DNA from: an uncultured Collinsella sp.
GTDB lineage: Bacteria > Actinomycetota > Coriobacteriia > Coriobacteriales > Coriobacteriaceae
DNA: 64,000 nucleotides
Assembly: GCA_934621295.1 (NCBI GenBank)
Contig: CAKTVB010000002.1
Location: 62,001 to 126,000, forward strand
Reading direction: 5' to 3'
Below are positions 1-7,065 of the stretch, piece by piece. Under the pieces are notes generated by a model that did no database searches, had not been told where the DNA came from, and saw only the letters and a list, made by a program, of their open reading frames with translations. Each line of letters starts with the position of its first letter. Positions within the stretch are counted from its first letter, which is position 1. The position numbers were made by a program, and so were the translations under genes.

Positions 1-329
1 CCGATGGAGTAGTTACCGCTCCACATAACACGGGCGTGCTTTCCCAACTGCTTTACCTGCTCGAACTGATCTTCGGTGTAGCCCGTGGTGCCGCTGACGA
101 GCGCCGCGCCCGTGCGCTCAACATAGGCTGCGACGGCGGGCAGGGTACAGGTGTTGGAAAAATCGATAATCACGTCGGCGACGGGGGCAGTGGCCAGTTT
201 GTCCGTATCAAAGCCCACCTGGGCCTTGATATCGAAGAGGGGCTCGCCGGTTGCGTCCGTCATGGACTCGGCGGTTGTTTTGATGAGCGAGCCCATGCGG
301 CCCGTTCCCATGATGATGGCACTAAGCAA
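1..329 (-). CDS. dapB: 4-hydroxy-tetrahydrodipicolinate reductase DapB, 3' end beyond window
   Basis: This is the N-terminal 109 residues of the NAD(P)H-dependent reductase that follows DapA in the diaminopimelate/lysine pathway. The dinucleotide-binding loop GTGRMG is near residues 8-13, followed by VIIDFSN and VSGTTG and then a GNYSIG stretch, all in family order. I take TTG at 327-329 as the start because AAGGAGG lies 9 nt upstream of it; the first ATG (309-311) would cut the conserved first beta strand. The start overlaps the dapA stop by 8 nt, which suggests translational coupling in lysA-dapA-dapB. The catalytic C-terminal domain lies outside the window, so integrity cannot be judged. 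Confidence 0.93.
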   Translation of the reverse strand, partial: MLSAIIMGTGRMGSLIKTTAESMTDATGEPLFDIKAQVGFDTDKLATAPVADVIIDFSNTCTLPAVAAYVERTGAALVSGTTGYTEDQFEQVKQLGKHARVMWSGNYSI

Positions 330-1212
330 TGATATCTGCCTCCTTGAGGGTTGCCGTAAGGGCGGCGCGGGTGTTGTCTGCCATGGGCATGAGCGGCATG
401 CGGTAGTTGAGGTCAAGCAGGCCCATCTGGCTTAAGGCTTCCTTGACGGGAATGGGGTTGACCTCGCTAAAGAGTGCCTGGATAAGCGGTTGGCCGGCGA
501 TTTGGATTTCTCGCGCGCGCTCGACGTTGCCGTCCAGGTAGGCGCGACACATCTCGTGGACGAGCGCGGGCTGGACATCTGCCCAGACGCTGATGGTGCC
601 CGAGGCGCCCAGGCTCATGAGGGGCACGGTGAGGGCGTCTTCGCCCGAGTACATGCGAAAGTCGTCAGAGAGCAGATGCGCGATGCTCGCCGCGAACGCA
701 ACGTTGCCGCTTGCCTCTTTGATGCCCATGACGTTGGGGTGCGCGGCCAAGCGCTCGACATTGCGCTTACTGATGCTGCAGCCGCAGCGACCGGGAATGT
801 TGTAGAGGATGCACGGAATGTCGACGGCGTCGGCCACGGTCTTAAAGTGCTGGTAGATGCCCTCTTCGTTGGATTTATTGTAGTACGGCGTGATGGTAAG
901 CAGGCCGTCTGCGCCCAGGCGCTGGTAGGAGAGCGACTTGTCGAGCATCGTGGTGGTCGAGTTTGAACCGGAGCCCGCGATGACGGGGATGCGTCCGGCA
1001 ACCTGCTTGACCACGGCGGCAACGACGCTGTTGTCCTCCTCGTCGGTCATGGTTGCGGATTCGCCCGTGGTGCCCAGCACCAAAATGGCGTCCGTCTTGT
1101 TTTGCAGGTGGAAATCGACCAAGCGCTCAAGCGCGGCGAAGTCGACGCTGCCGTCGGCGCAAAAGGGCGTGACGAGAGCTACGATCGAGCCCTCAAGATT
1201 GCGGATATCCAT
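322..1212 (-). CDS. dapA: 4-hydroxy-tetrahydrodipicolinate synthase
   Basis: DapA condenses pyruvate with aspartate semialdehyde, the first committed step to diaminopimelate (peptidoglycan) and lysine. The 296 residues are family length for a TIM-barrel aldolase. LGTTGE (46-51) holds the conserved Thr pair, ILYNIPGR (136-142) the catalytic Tyr137, and GIKEASG (163-169) the Schiff-base Lys165. The ATG start has AGAAAGGA about 9 nt upstream. The gene follows lysA by 16 nt and overlaps dapB, so the three are one transcription unit behind the lysine riboswitch. Nothing in the sequence is unusual. Confidence 0.97.
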   Translation of the reverse strand: MDIRNLEGSIVALVTPFCADGSVDFAALERLVDFHLQNKTDAILVLGTTGESATMTDEEDNSVVAAVVKQVAGRIPVIAGSGSNSTTTMLDKSLSYQRLGADGLLTITPYYNKSNEEGIYQHFKTVADAVDIPCILYNIPGRCGCSISKRNVERLAAHPNVMGIKEASGNVAFAASIAHLLSDDFRMYSGEDALTVPLMSLGASGTISVWADVQPALVHEMCRAYLDGNVERAREIQIAGQPLIQALFSEVNPIPVKEALSQMGLLDLNYRMPLMPMADNTRAALTATLKEADIIA

Positions 1213-1228
1213 CTATTCAGTTCCTTTC

Positions 1229-2536
1229 TTAGGAATTGTTCTTCAAGCTGTTGAGAAGTTGCTGACCTGTGGCGGTAAAGTCGAGGGTGGCGAAGTAGTC
1301 GGCGGGCGTCTCGGCGCGGCGAATGAGCTCGCAGGCGCCGTTCTCGCGCAGTAGGATCTCCGCCGAGCGCAGGCGGCCGTTGTAGTTGTAGCCCATGGAG
1401 TAACCATGTGCTCCGGTATCGTGGATGATCAGCAAATCGCCGGCATCGATATGGGGGAGCGCGCGGTCGACGGCGAACTTGTCGTTGTTCTCGCACAGGT
1501 TGCCGGTTACGTCATACGTGTTCGTAGCGGCGGCGTTTGATTTATCCGGCCCGTTTTCCTGCCCCATCACGGTGATGTGATGGTAGGCGCCGTACATGGC
1601 GGGTCGAATGAGATCGACGGCACTTGCGTCGACGCCGATATAGTCCTTGTAGATGTGCTTCTCGTGCAGGGCTCGTGTGACCAAGCAGCCGTAGGGACCC
1701 ATCATGAAGCGGCCCATCTCGCAGAAGATAGAGACATCTCCCATGCCGGCGGGGACGAGTACCTCCTCGAAGGCTTGGCGCACGCCTTCACCGATGGTAC
1801 GGATGTCATTAGGCTCCTGATCGGGGCGATAGGGGATGCCGACGCCACCGGAAAGGTTGACAAATGCCACGTGGGCGCCCGTTTCGCGTTGCAGGCGCAC
1901 CGCGAGGTCGAACAGGATGCGCGCAAGGGCGGGATAATAGTCGTTGGTCACGGTGTTGCTTGCCAAGAAGGCGTGGATGCCAAAGTTCTCGGCGCCGCGC
2001 TCGACGAGCATGCGGAATGCCTCGAAGAGCTGCTCCTCGGTCATGCCGTATTTGGAATCGCCGGGGTTATCCATGATGCCGTTTGCCAACTGGAAGAGCC
2101 CACCAGGATTAAAGCGACAGCTCACGGTCTTGGGAATCGGGCCCGCTACGCGTTCGAAGAAGTCGATGTGAGAGATGTCGTCAAAGTTGACGATAGCCCC
2201 CAACTTGGCCGCTAGGCGAAAATCGTCCGCGGGCGTGTCGTTCGACGAGAACATGATGTCCTGGCCTGTGATGCCCATGGCGCTGGAGAGCATGAGCTCG
2301 GTCTCGGACGAGCAGTCGCAGCCCGCCCCGTATTCGTGCAAGATGGAAATGAGGCGCGGGTTGGGATTCGCTTTGACGGCGAAGTACTCCTTAAAGCCCA
2401 GGTTCCACGCAAACGCGTCGCGCACCGCTTCCATGTTGCGGCGGATGCCCGCCTCGTCGTACAGATGAAACGGGGTAGGGAACTGCTTTGCTATAGCGAC
2501 CAGCTGGTCTTTGGACACAAAGGGGGTCTTTGCCAT
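1229..2536 (-). CDS. lysA: Diaminopimelate decarboxylase (fold-type III PLP enzyme)
   Basis: LysA decarboxylates meso-diaminopimelate to lysine. The protein has 435 residues from the ATG at 2534-2536, which has AAAAGGAG 5 nt upstream; an in-frame extension to 2611 runs into the riboswitch and is not used. The PLP lysine is in YFAVKANPNP (Lys55) and the C-terminal domain carries HDTGAHGYSMGYNYNG. The protein diverges from textbook LysA (for example GCDCSSETEL around 85), so a related carboxynorspermidine-type decarboxylase is the alternative, but position with dapA/dapB and the lysine riboswitch strongly favours LysA. It is first in the operon. Confidence 0.92.
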   Translation of the reverse strand: MAKTPFVSKDQLVAIAKQFPTPFHLYDEAGIRRNMEAVRDAFAWNLGFKEYFAVKANPNPRLISILHEYGAGCDCSSETELMLSSAMGITGQDIMFSSNDTPADDFRLAAKLGAIVNFDDISHIDFFERVAGPIPKTVSCRFNPGGLFQLANGIMDNPGDSKYGMTEEQLFEAFRMLVERGAENFGIHAFLASNTVTNDYYPALARILFDLAVRLQRETGAHVAFVNLSGGVGIPYRPDQEPNDIRTIGEGVRQAFEEVLVPAGMGDVSIFCEMGRFMMGPYGCLVTRALHEKHIYKDYIGVDASAVDLIRPAMYGAYHHITVMGQENGPDKSNAAATNTYDVTGNLCENNDKFAVDRALPHIDAGDLLIIHDTGAHGYSMGYNYNGRLRSAEILLRENGACELIRRAETPADYFATLDFTATGQQLLNSLKNNS

Positions 2537-2551
2537 TGAGGCTCCTTTTCT

Positions 2552-2712
2552 GATAGCACTCCTGCAGAATGTCTGTGCAGACAGTCTTGCGGGTCTTTCC
2601 CGCAAGCCCACCTGATCTTCCGTGCCCGGTCGATCAAGTTCGGCGAGGTTGCCTTGGCGTGGGGTCGCGGCCTGCCGGCTCGCCCGCGCTTCATCGCGCT
2701 CGCTCCTCTATC
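2552..2712 (-). promoter_or_regulatory. Lysine riboswitch (L box) in the lysA leader
   Basis: Read on the minus strand this leader begins GATAGAGGAGCGAGC and ends GGAGTGCTATC, so GATAG and CTATC close P1. Between them come the conserved landmarks CTCGCCGAA, a long helix closed by CTTGCGGG/CCCGCAAG, and a GACTGTC motif, in the same order as the Bacillus subtilis lysC L box. The aptamer ends only 15 nt before the lysA ATG and its P1 strand stops 2 nt before the AAAAGGAG ribosome-binding site. No U-tract terminator follows, so control of translation initiation is the likely mechanism. It should repress lysA-dapA-dapB when lysine is plentiful. Confidence 0.88.
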
Positions 2713-2830
2713 GAGTTTTGCAACCGTATCATGAATATCATGGCAAAACAAGGCGTAAACCTGCAATGACACTCATTCGAAATACTCGCGCGAAAGAGCT
2801 GCTCGATGCTAGGGTAGGGGCCGGCTGCCC

Positions 2831-2862
2831 TATAATGACGGGCAATCGAACGCGTCGGAGGG
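2831..2862 (+). promoter_or_regulatory. -10 box and ribosome-binding site of the M20 peptidase gene
   Basis: A perfect TATAAT is at 2831-2836 with no convincing -35 hexamer. GGAGGG at 2857-2862 is 5 nt before the ATG at 2868. The gene is divergent from the lysA riboswitch unit. Confidence 0.55.
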
Positions 2863-2867
2863 CACTC

Positions 2868-4097
2868 ATGGATACGAACGACACTTATAGCAACGTTGAA
2901 CTTGCGCAGATGGTGCGCTATCGCCGGGATTTGCATCGTATTCCGGAACTTGGGTTCGATCTGGAACAGACCGTGGCGTATGTCGAGAGTGTACTCGCTG
3001 GGCTTTCCTGCGAAGTGACACATCCGTGCGATTCGTGCGTTTGCGCATTTTTCGATGCGGGCACCGATGCCGCCTCCACCACGGCGATTCGTGCCGATAT
3101 GGATGCGCTTCCTATAGAAGAGGCGACGGGGGCGAGCTTTGCCTCGACGCACCCGGGCAAGATGCATGCTTGCGGGCACGATGCCCATATGACCATGGCC
3201 CTTGCGGCGGCGGTCTATGTCGATCGCGTTATGCATGAGCATCCAGGCGAGCTCAGGCGCAACGTGCTCTTCGTGTTCCAGCCAGCGGAGGAGACCACGG
3301 GTGGCGCCAAGACGGTGTGCGAGAGCGGCGTTTTCGAGCGTTATCATGCAGATCGCATCTTCGGCTTTCACGTTTGGCCCGACTTGCCGGCGGGTACCGT
3401 TGCGTCCTGCGCGGGCCCCATGCTTGCCCGTGCGAGTGAGACGCATGCGCATATTCATGGTGAGAGCATCCACATTGCCAAGACCCTTGGCGTGCCTGCT
3501 GCGGAGTCGCACGATGCCGCACTCGCGGCGGCTCGATTCCTGGTTGCCGAGCGCGAGCTCATGGATGAACTGGGCGCCGAGGAGCCGTGTATCTGCAAGT
3601 TCGGGCTGGTTGAGGCGGGAACGGTGTGTAACGCCGTGGCAGGGGAGGCGCACATAGCCGGCAGCTTGCGCGTCTTTACCGATTCGATGCTTGAACGTGC
3701 ACGTGTGGGCATTCGCCGCGTTCTGGATGAAGCGTGCGCGGCTACGGGTTGCACCTACGATATCGATTTTGCTGATGGGTACCCGCCTGTCGACAACGAC
3801 GCCGCGCTGTTCGGTTTGGCGCATCAGGCGGTGCCCGAGCTTGAGCTTATTAAAGAGCCCCTGCTGATTGCCGAGGATTTCTCTTTCTACCAGCGCCGCC
3901 TTCCGGGCGTGTTCTTCCTGTTGGGCTGTGGCGTTCCTGCTGCAGCGGATGATGGTTTGCCGGTCGAGAACCCAAGTGATGATCAGGGCTGCCCCGCCTA
4001 TGCCACAGCTGCTCTTCATACAGACACGATGCTCTTCTCGGAAGAGTGCCTGCTGCTGGGCCTGGACGTGTACAAGCGCCTCGTGCATATAGCGTAG
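2868..4097 (+). CDS. M20 family metallopeptidase/amidohydrolase
   Basis: A 409-residue member of the M20 dipeptidase/amidohydrolase family (hippurate hydrolase, N-acyl-amino-acid deacylase, N-acetyldiaminopimelate deacetylase group). The metal-binding run HACGHDAHM is near residues 99-107, QPAEE follows near 144, and GFHVWPDLPAG begins the dimerisation domain. The start is set by GGAGGG 5 nt before ATG 2868; a longer open frame to 2622 overlaps the lysine riboswitch and is rejected. Lying back to back with lysA-dapA-dapB, it could be an N-acetyl-diaminopimelate deacetylase, but substrate cannot be read from the sequence and a general peptide/amide hydrolase is equally possible. Confidence 0.87.
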   Translation: MDTNDTYSNVELAQMVRYRRDLHRIPELGFDLEQTVAYVESVLAGLSCEVTHPCDSCVCAFFDAGTDAASTTAIRADMDALPIEEATGASFASTHPGKMHACGHDAHMTMALAAAVYVDRVMHEHPGELRRNVLFVFQPAEETTGGAKTVCESGVFERYHADRIFGFHVWPDLPAGTVASCAGPMLARASETHAHIHGESIHIAKTLGVPAAESHDAALAAARFLVAERELMDELGAEEPCICKFGLVEAGTVCNAVAGEAHIAGSLRVFTDSMLERARVGIRRVLDEACAATGCTYDIDFADGYPPVDNDAALFGLAHQAVPELELIKEPLLIAEDFSFYQRRLPGVFFLLGCGVPAAADDGLPVENPSDDQGCPAYATAALHTDTMLFSEECLLLGLDVYKRLVHIA

Positions 4098-4197
4098 ACT
4101 GGGAAGCTGGCGTGTACGGCTTTGTGCGCGCTCGAGTCTGGGCGCCCGCGCAGCGGCGATGCGTCGCGAACGCCGTGCCGAGGTGCCCTCATATCTC

Positions 4198-4265
4198 AAA
4201 ACCCACGCACAAACGTTCACTTCTCGCTCTTCTGGACAAAAAGTTGACGTTTGTACGTGGGTTTT
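4198..4265. repeat. Inverted repeat, 19-nt arms, 18 of 19 paired
   Basis: The left arm AAAACCCACGCACAAACGT (4198-4216) and right arm (4247-4265) are reverse complements except at one position, with a 30-nt loop. The A run on the left and T run on the right would let the hairpin act as a terminator in both directions. The arms are longer than an ordinary terminator here, so a dispersed palindromic repeat is the alternative. Confidence 0.7.
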
Positions 4266-4324
4266 CACGTTGGGTGGGTCCGGATGCCTCCCTCTCCGGT
4301 ATTCGCCCCTGCCATCTGCCCCCT

Positions 4325-4343
4325 CATTAGCTCTCAGCTAATG
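4325..4343. repeat. Perfect 8-bp palindrome with 3-nt spacer
   Basis: CATTAGCT (4325-4332), CTC, AGCTAATG (4336-4343). It has the form of a repressor-dimer operator about 80 bp before the FxLYD gene; it has no U tract and is not an obvious terminator. Confidence 0.5.
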
Positions 4344-4423
4344 AAACTTGATTTCACTCTCTTTACCATGGGCGGTACATCACGTGACGTATGTTCCCGT
4401 TGGACTGGAGAATGGAAAAGAAC

Positions 4424-4864
4424 ATGGCAGAGAAAAAGAAGAAGCCTATTGGCAAAATCATCCTTATCGTTGTCGTTGCGATCATCGCGCTTGGCGCGTT
4501 TGGCTCGCTTTCCGGCGGCGACAAGGGGAGTGACTCCTCTACGAGCGGCGGCACCGCAAAGACCGAGCAGGCCGAGGAGAAGAAGCAGGAGCAGGAGCCT
4601 TACACCATTTCGGACGAGGCTCTCGACACTTCGAATCCCTATGGCGTGAAGATTACCGGTACGCTCGTCAACAACACCGATGATGACAAGAGCTACTTGC
4701 AGATCGAGTACAACCTGTATGATGCTGATGGCGCGCAGATCGGTACCGCCCTCGCGAACATCAACAACCTCAAGGCGGGCGGCACCTGGAAGTTCGAGGC
4801 AGCAAGCATGGAGAAGCCCGAGGATGTTGCCAGCTGGGAGCGCGTGGACGTCTCCGGCTTCTAA
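4424..4864 (+). CDS. Membrane-anchored FxLYD-domain protein
   Basis: A 146-residue protein of unknown function. A lysine-rich N terminus (MAEKKKKPIGK) is followed by one hydrophobic segment (about 12-30), an acidic/Lys-rich linker, and an FxLYD-type domain near 68-146: TGTLVNNTDDDKS, a YNLYDADGAQIGT strand pair and NLKAGGTWKFEA. Such domains face the outside of the membrane. I use ATG 4424; in-frame ATGs at 4412 and 4391 are possible, but GGAG lies too close to the former. The helix-turn-helix-like gene and kinase follow on the same strand, 45 and 528 nt later, without evidence of one operon. Confidence 0.75.
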   Translation: MAEKKKKPIGKIILIVVVAIIALGAFGSLSGGDKGSDSSTSGGTAKTEQAEEKKQEQEPYTISDEALDTSNPYGVKITGTLVNNTDDDKSYLQIEYNLYDADGAQIGTALANINNLKAGGTWKFEAASMEKPEDVASWERVDVSGF

Positions 4865-4909
4865 GAAGCGACTACGTGTTAGGTGCACTATGTAAGAAAG
4901 GAGAGGGAG

Positions 4910-5332
4910 ATGGAGCGCGAGCGTTTGACGGAAGAGCTTTTGCACGAGCTGCTGGATGCCCCGACGGTCGATGCATTTATCGACAGCCATGAGTTGCCGG
5001 ACGTCTCCCTTTCCGACTATCTCCAACAACTGCTGGAAGAAAAGCACCTCGAGCGCGTGCGCGTGGTTCGCATGGCCGACCTCAACGAGACCTTTGGCTA
5101 CCAGATTTTTACCGGTCAGCGCCATCCGTCTCGCAACAAGGTTTTGCAGATTGCCTTTGCTATGGCTCTGAGCGTGCGCGAGACCAACCGGGCGTTGACG
5201 GCGGCGGGTGCGGCGCGCCTGGACCCCAAGTGTCGACGCGACGCTATTATTTTGTTCTGCATCGATCGTGCTCGTTCGCTACAAAAGGTTAATGAGGAGC
5301 TCTATCGCTTGGGCGAAGATACCATCTGCTAA
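4910..5332 (+). CDS. Helix-turn-helix-like regulator upstream of a Ser/Thr kinase
   Basis: A 140-residue soluble protein. ATG 4910 follows AAGGAGAGGGAG closely. The middle (about 45-100) reads RMADLNETFGYQIFTGQRHPSRNKVLQIAFAM in parts, a pattern expected of an XRE/Cro-like helix-turn-helix (repressor-like recognition helix followed by LQIAFAM). The C terminus is helical. It is followed after 60 bp by the kinase gene. I infer a role as transcription factor or partner/substrate of the kinase; the pair is a recurrent arrangement in my memory of Coriobacteria, but I cannot confirm this here. Confidence 0.6.
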   Translation: MERERLTEELLHELLDAPTVDAFIDSHELPDVSLSDYLQQLLEEKHLERVRVVRMADLNETFGYQIFTGQRHPSRNKVLQIAFAMALSVRETNRALTAAGAARLDPKCRRDAIILFCIDRARSLQKVNEELYRLGEDTIC

Positions 5333-5354
5333 ATGATTCTCCGACGCATTCAAA

Positions 5355-5392
5355 TTAAAGACCTGTCCGTACGTCCTGCTATGATATGAGTC
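5355..5392 (+). promoter_or_regulatory. Promoter giving a probably leaderless kinase mRNA
   Basis: TATGAT at 5380-5385 ends 7 nt before the kinase ATG at 5393, so the expected transcript start falls on or next to the A of ATG. A weak -35 (TTAAAG, 5355-5360) is 19 bp upstream. No Shine-Dalgarno precedes the ATG. Confidence 0.5.
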
Positions 5393-6706
5393 ATGAATAT
5401 GACAGGTGACATAGAGGGCAACTTCCAGGGCGAGCTTGATTGCTATTTGCGCGCGTGCGGGCATGACGACCGTTGGCGCGTGCTTGAGGTGTTGAAAGAA
5501 GACGATGAAACCGGGTCGACTGAGATTGTCGTGCCGGTTGGCTTTTCGACTTCAAACGGTGCTTGCTTGGGGGCACCTCAGCGTTTTGTCCGCAAGATAT
5601 ATCCAGGGCAGTCGGATGGTGCCGACGTATACGAGGTTTTGCAGCGAGCCCAACAATCGGGCCTGCTTATCGGGTGCGTGCCCCGAATTATCGAGTGTTT
5701 GCGAGGGCCCGAGTGCCGCTCGGTTGTGATGGAGTACGTTGAAGGTCCAACCCTTACGGAATACATCATGCGGGGCAACGTGCTTCCTGCAACAATAAAA
5801 TATCTTTTCTTGCAGCTTTGCGTTGCCGTTCGCGAGCTGCACGAACGCATCGATCCTCCTGTTATACACAGGGACCTGAAACCATCCAATATCATTGTTT
5901 CGCCCAAAGGTCCCGTGCTTATCGACTTTGGCATCGCTCGGCTGTGGCATGAGGGCGCTGAATGCGATACCACGCATTTCGGTACGCGTCGCTATGCGCC
6001 TCCCGAGCAGTTTGGTTTTGGTCAGACAGATGTGCGCAGCGACATCTACGCTCTGGGCAAGGTCTTGTTCTTTTGTCTTACGGGCAAGCAACCGCCCAAT
6101 GCTCTGGATGCGCGCTCGTGCGAAGAATACGGCGTGCCGCGCTCGTTTGCACGGGTGATATGCAAGGCCTGCGCCTTCGATCCGCGCGAGCGTTACGCGA
6201 GCGTTCGGGAACTGAGCGCGGCGGTGAGCTCGCTGCCGTCGCACACATGGGAAGAATGCTTGGGCATGCTCCCGAGTAACTTGGTCTCTCAATGCGACTC
6301 TGTGGTGACCCGGGTGAACCGAACATGCACCAGCATGAGAAGCGCGGCTAATGCCTTTTTGCATTTGCTGCGGCGTACTCCTCGCTGGGTGGGGATTATT
6401 TGGAACCTGTTGCTGCTCTGCAATTTGATTCTATGCATCATGGGCAGCCAGTTTGCGATCTTTCGTCCCAATGCGTATGATTCGGCGCCTCCTTTTTGGT
6501 TTCGCATCATGGAATACGACCTGTTAACCGTATGCGCTCCCGCCGCCATCGTCAGCATTCTGCTCGATAAGCGCGGAATGTGGAAGCGCGTTCCCGTGCT
6601 TCGAAATTGCGGGCAGCTCCAGGTGTGTTTAGTTGGGGTGGGCGTGATCGTGATGTGCTTTACCGTTACCGTTTGCGCCTCGCTTGTCGCTTTGCCAAAG
6701 CTATAG
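5393..6706 (+). CDS. Membrane-associated eukaryotic-like Ser/Thr protein kinase
   Basis: A 437-residue protein. The catalytic loop HRDLKPSN is near 160-167, the Mg-binding DFG near 178 (LIDFGIARLW), and the activation segment ends GTRRYAPPEQFG; VMEYVEGPT marks the hinge. The glycine-rich loop is poorly conserved. The C-terminal 110 residues contain two or three hydrophobic helices (about 334-355, 377-397, 413-433) instead of PASTA repeats, so it does not sense peptidoglycan in the PknB manner. ATG 5393 (or 5399) lacks a Shine-Dalgarno and sits 7 nt after a -10 box. Substrates are unknown; the preceding DNA-binding-like protein is the first candidate. Confidence 0.9.
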   Translation: MNMTGDIEGNFQGELDCYLRACGHDDRWRVLEVLKEDDETGSTEIVVPVGFSTSNGACLGAPQRFVRKIYPGQSDGADVYEVLQRAQQSGLLIGCVPRIIECLRGPECRSVVMEYVEGPTLTEYIMRGNVLPATIKYLFLQLCVAVRELHERIDPPVIHRDLKPSNIIVSPKGPVLIDFGIARLWHEGAECDTTHFGTRRYAPPEQFGFGQTDVRSDIYALGKVLFFCLTGKQPPNALDARSCEEYGVPRSFARVICKACAFDPRERYASVRELSAAVSSLPSHTWEECLGMLPSNLVSQCDSVVTRVNRTCTSMRSAANAFLHLLRRTPRWVGIIWNLLLLCNLILCIMGSQFAIFRPNAYDSAPPFWFRIMEYDLLTVCAPAAIVSILLDKRGMWKRVPVLRNCGQLQVCLVGVGVIVMCFTVTVCASLVALPKL

Positions 6707-6825
6707 GACGGCTCGGGCGGGTCGGTTGCAAGCGGTCCTTGTGCGCGCCGACCAAAACTCTTGAATAACAGTGCGTGAAAAGCTTGCCCGATGATTGTTT
6801 CGGCAGGTAGGAGAGCATGCGGTCT

Positions 6826-7065
6826 GTGGTAGGATAGCTCCGGTGAAACATGGCCAAGATGGTGGTGCGGAGACGCACGGGCGCATGCGCCCAGGAGAAT
6901 CGGGGTGAGAATCCCCGGCTGTACCAGTAACCGTATCTCGGACATCCGCGGAATCAGTGCGTTGCAGATCGGGCGGCGCGCGCGGATGGATGACGTCAAG
7001 TCGGATCGCCTCCCATCTAGGTGTCGCCCCATGCGGCACACGGCTCTGGAGAAAGGAGGTCCGAC
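6826..7065 (+). promoter_or_regulatory. Cobalamin riboswitch with Shine-Dalgarno-sequestering platform
   Basis: The core GAGAATCGGGGTGAGAATC.. CCCGGCTGTACCAGTAACC (6895-6932) matches the conserved P4-P6 part of cobalamin riboswitches, preceded by a GGGCGC/GCGCCC hairpin (6879-6892), and a degenerate B12 box AAGTCGGATCGCCTCCCA is at 6998-7015. The expression platform is visible: GTCGGA (7000-7005) plus CCTCC (7009-7013) in the B12 box are exactly complementary to TCCGAC (7060-7065) and GGAGG (7055-7059), the ribosome-binding site and bases touching the GTG start. That gives 11 pairs with a 3-nt bulge. A small hairpin 7021-7039 lies between. The 5' boundary is approximate. Confidence 0.85.

Larger units (their letters stand above)
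4098..4423. other. Intergenic stretch with two inverted repeats
   Basis: This 326-bp stretch separates the peptidase gene from the FxLYD gene. Open frames across it have no start signal or recognisable content. It contains a 19-bp-armed imperfect inverted repeat (4198-4265) and an 8-bp perfect palindrome (4325-4343), listed separately. No clear promoter was found for the downstream gene. Confidence 0.6.

Noticed and set aside
4334..5125. Minus-strand open frame of 263 codons opposite the FxLYD and helix-turn-helix genes
   Set aside because: Leu/Val-rich antisense translation with no start signal; the plus-strand genes have ribosome-binding sites and recognisable folds.
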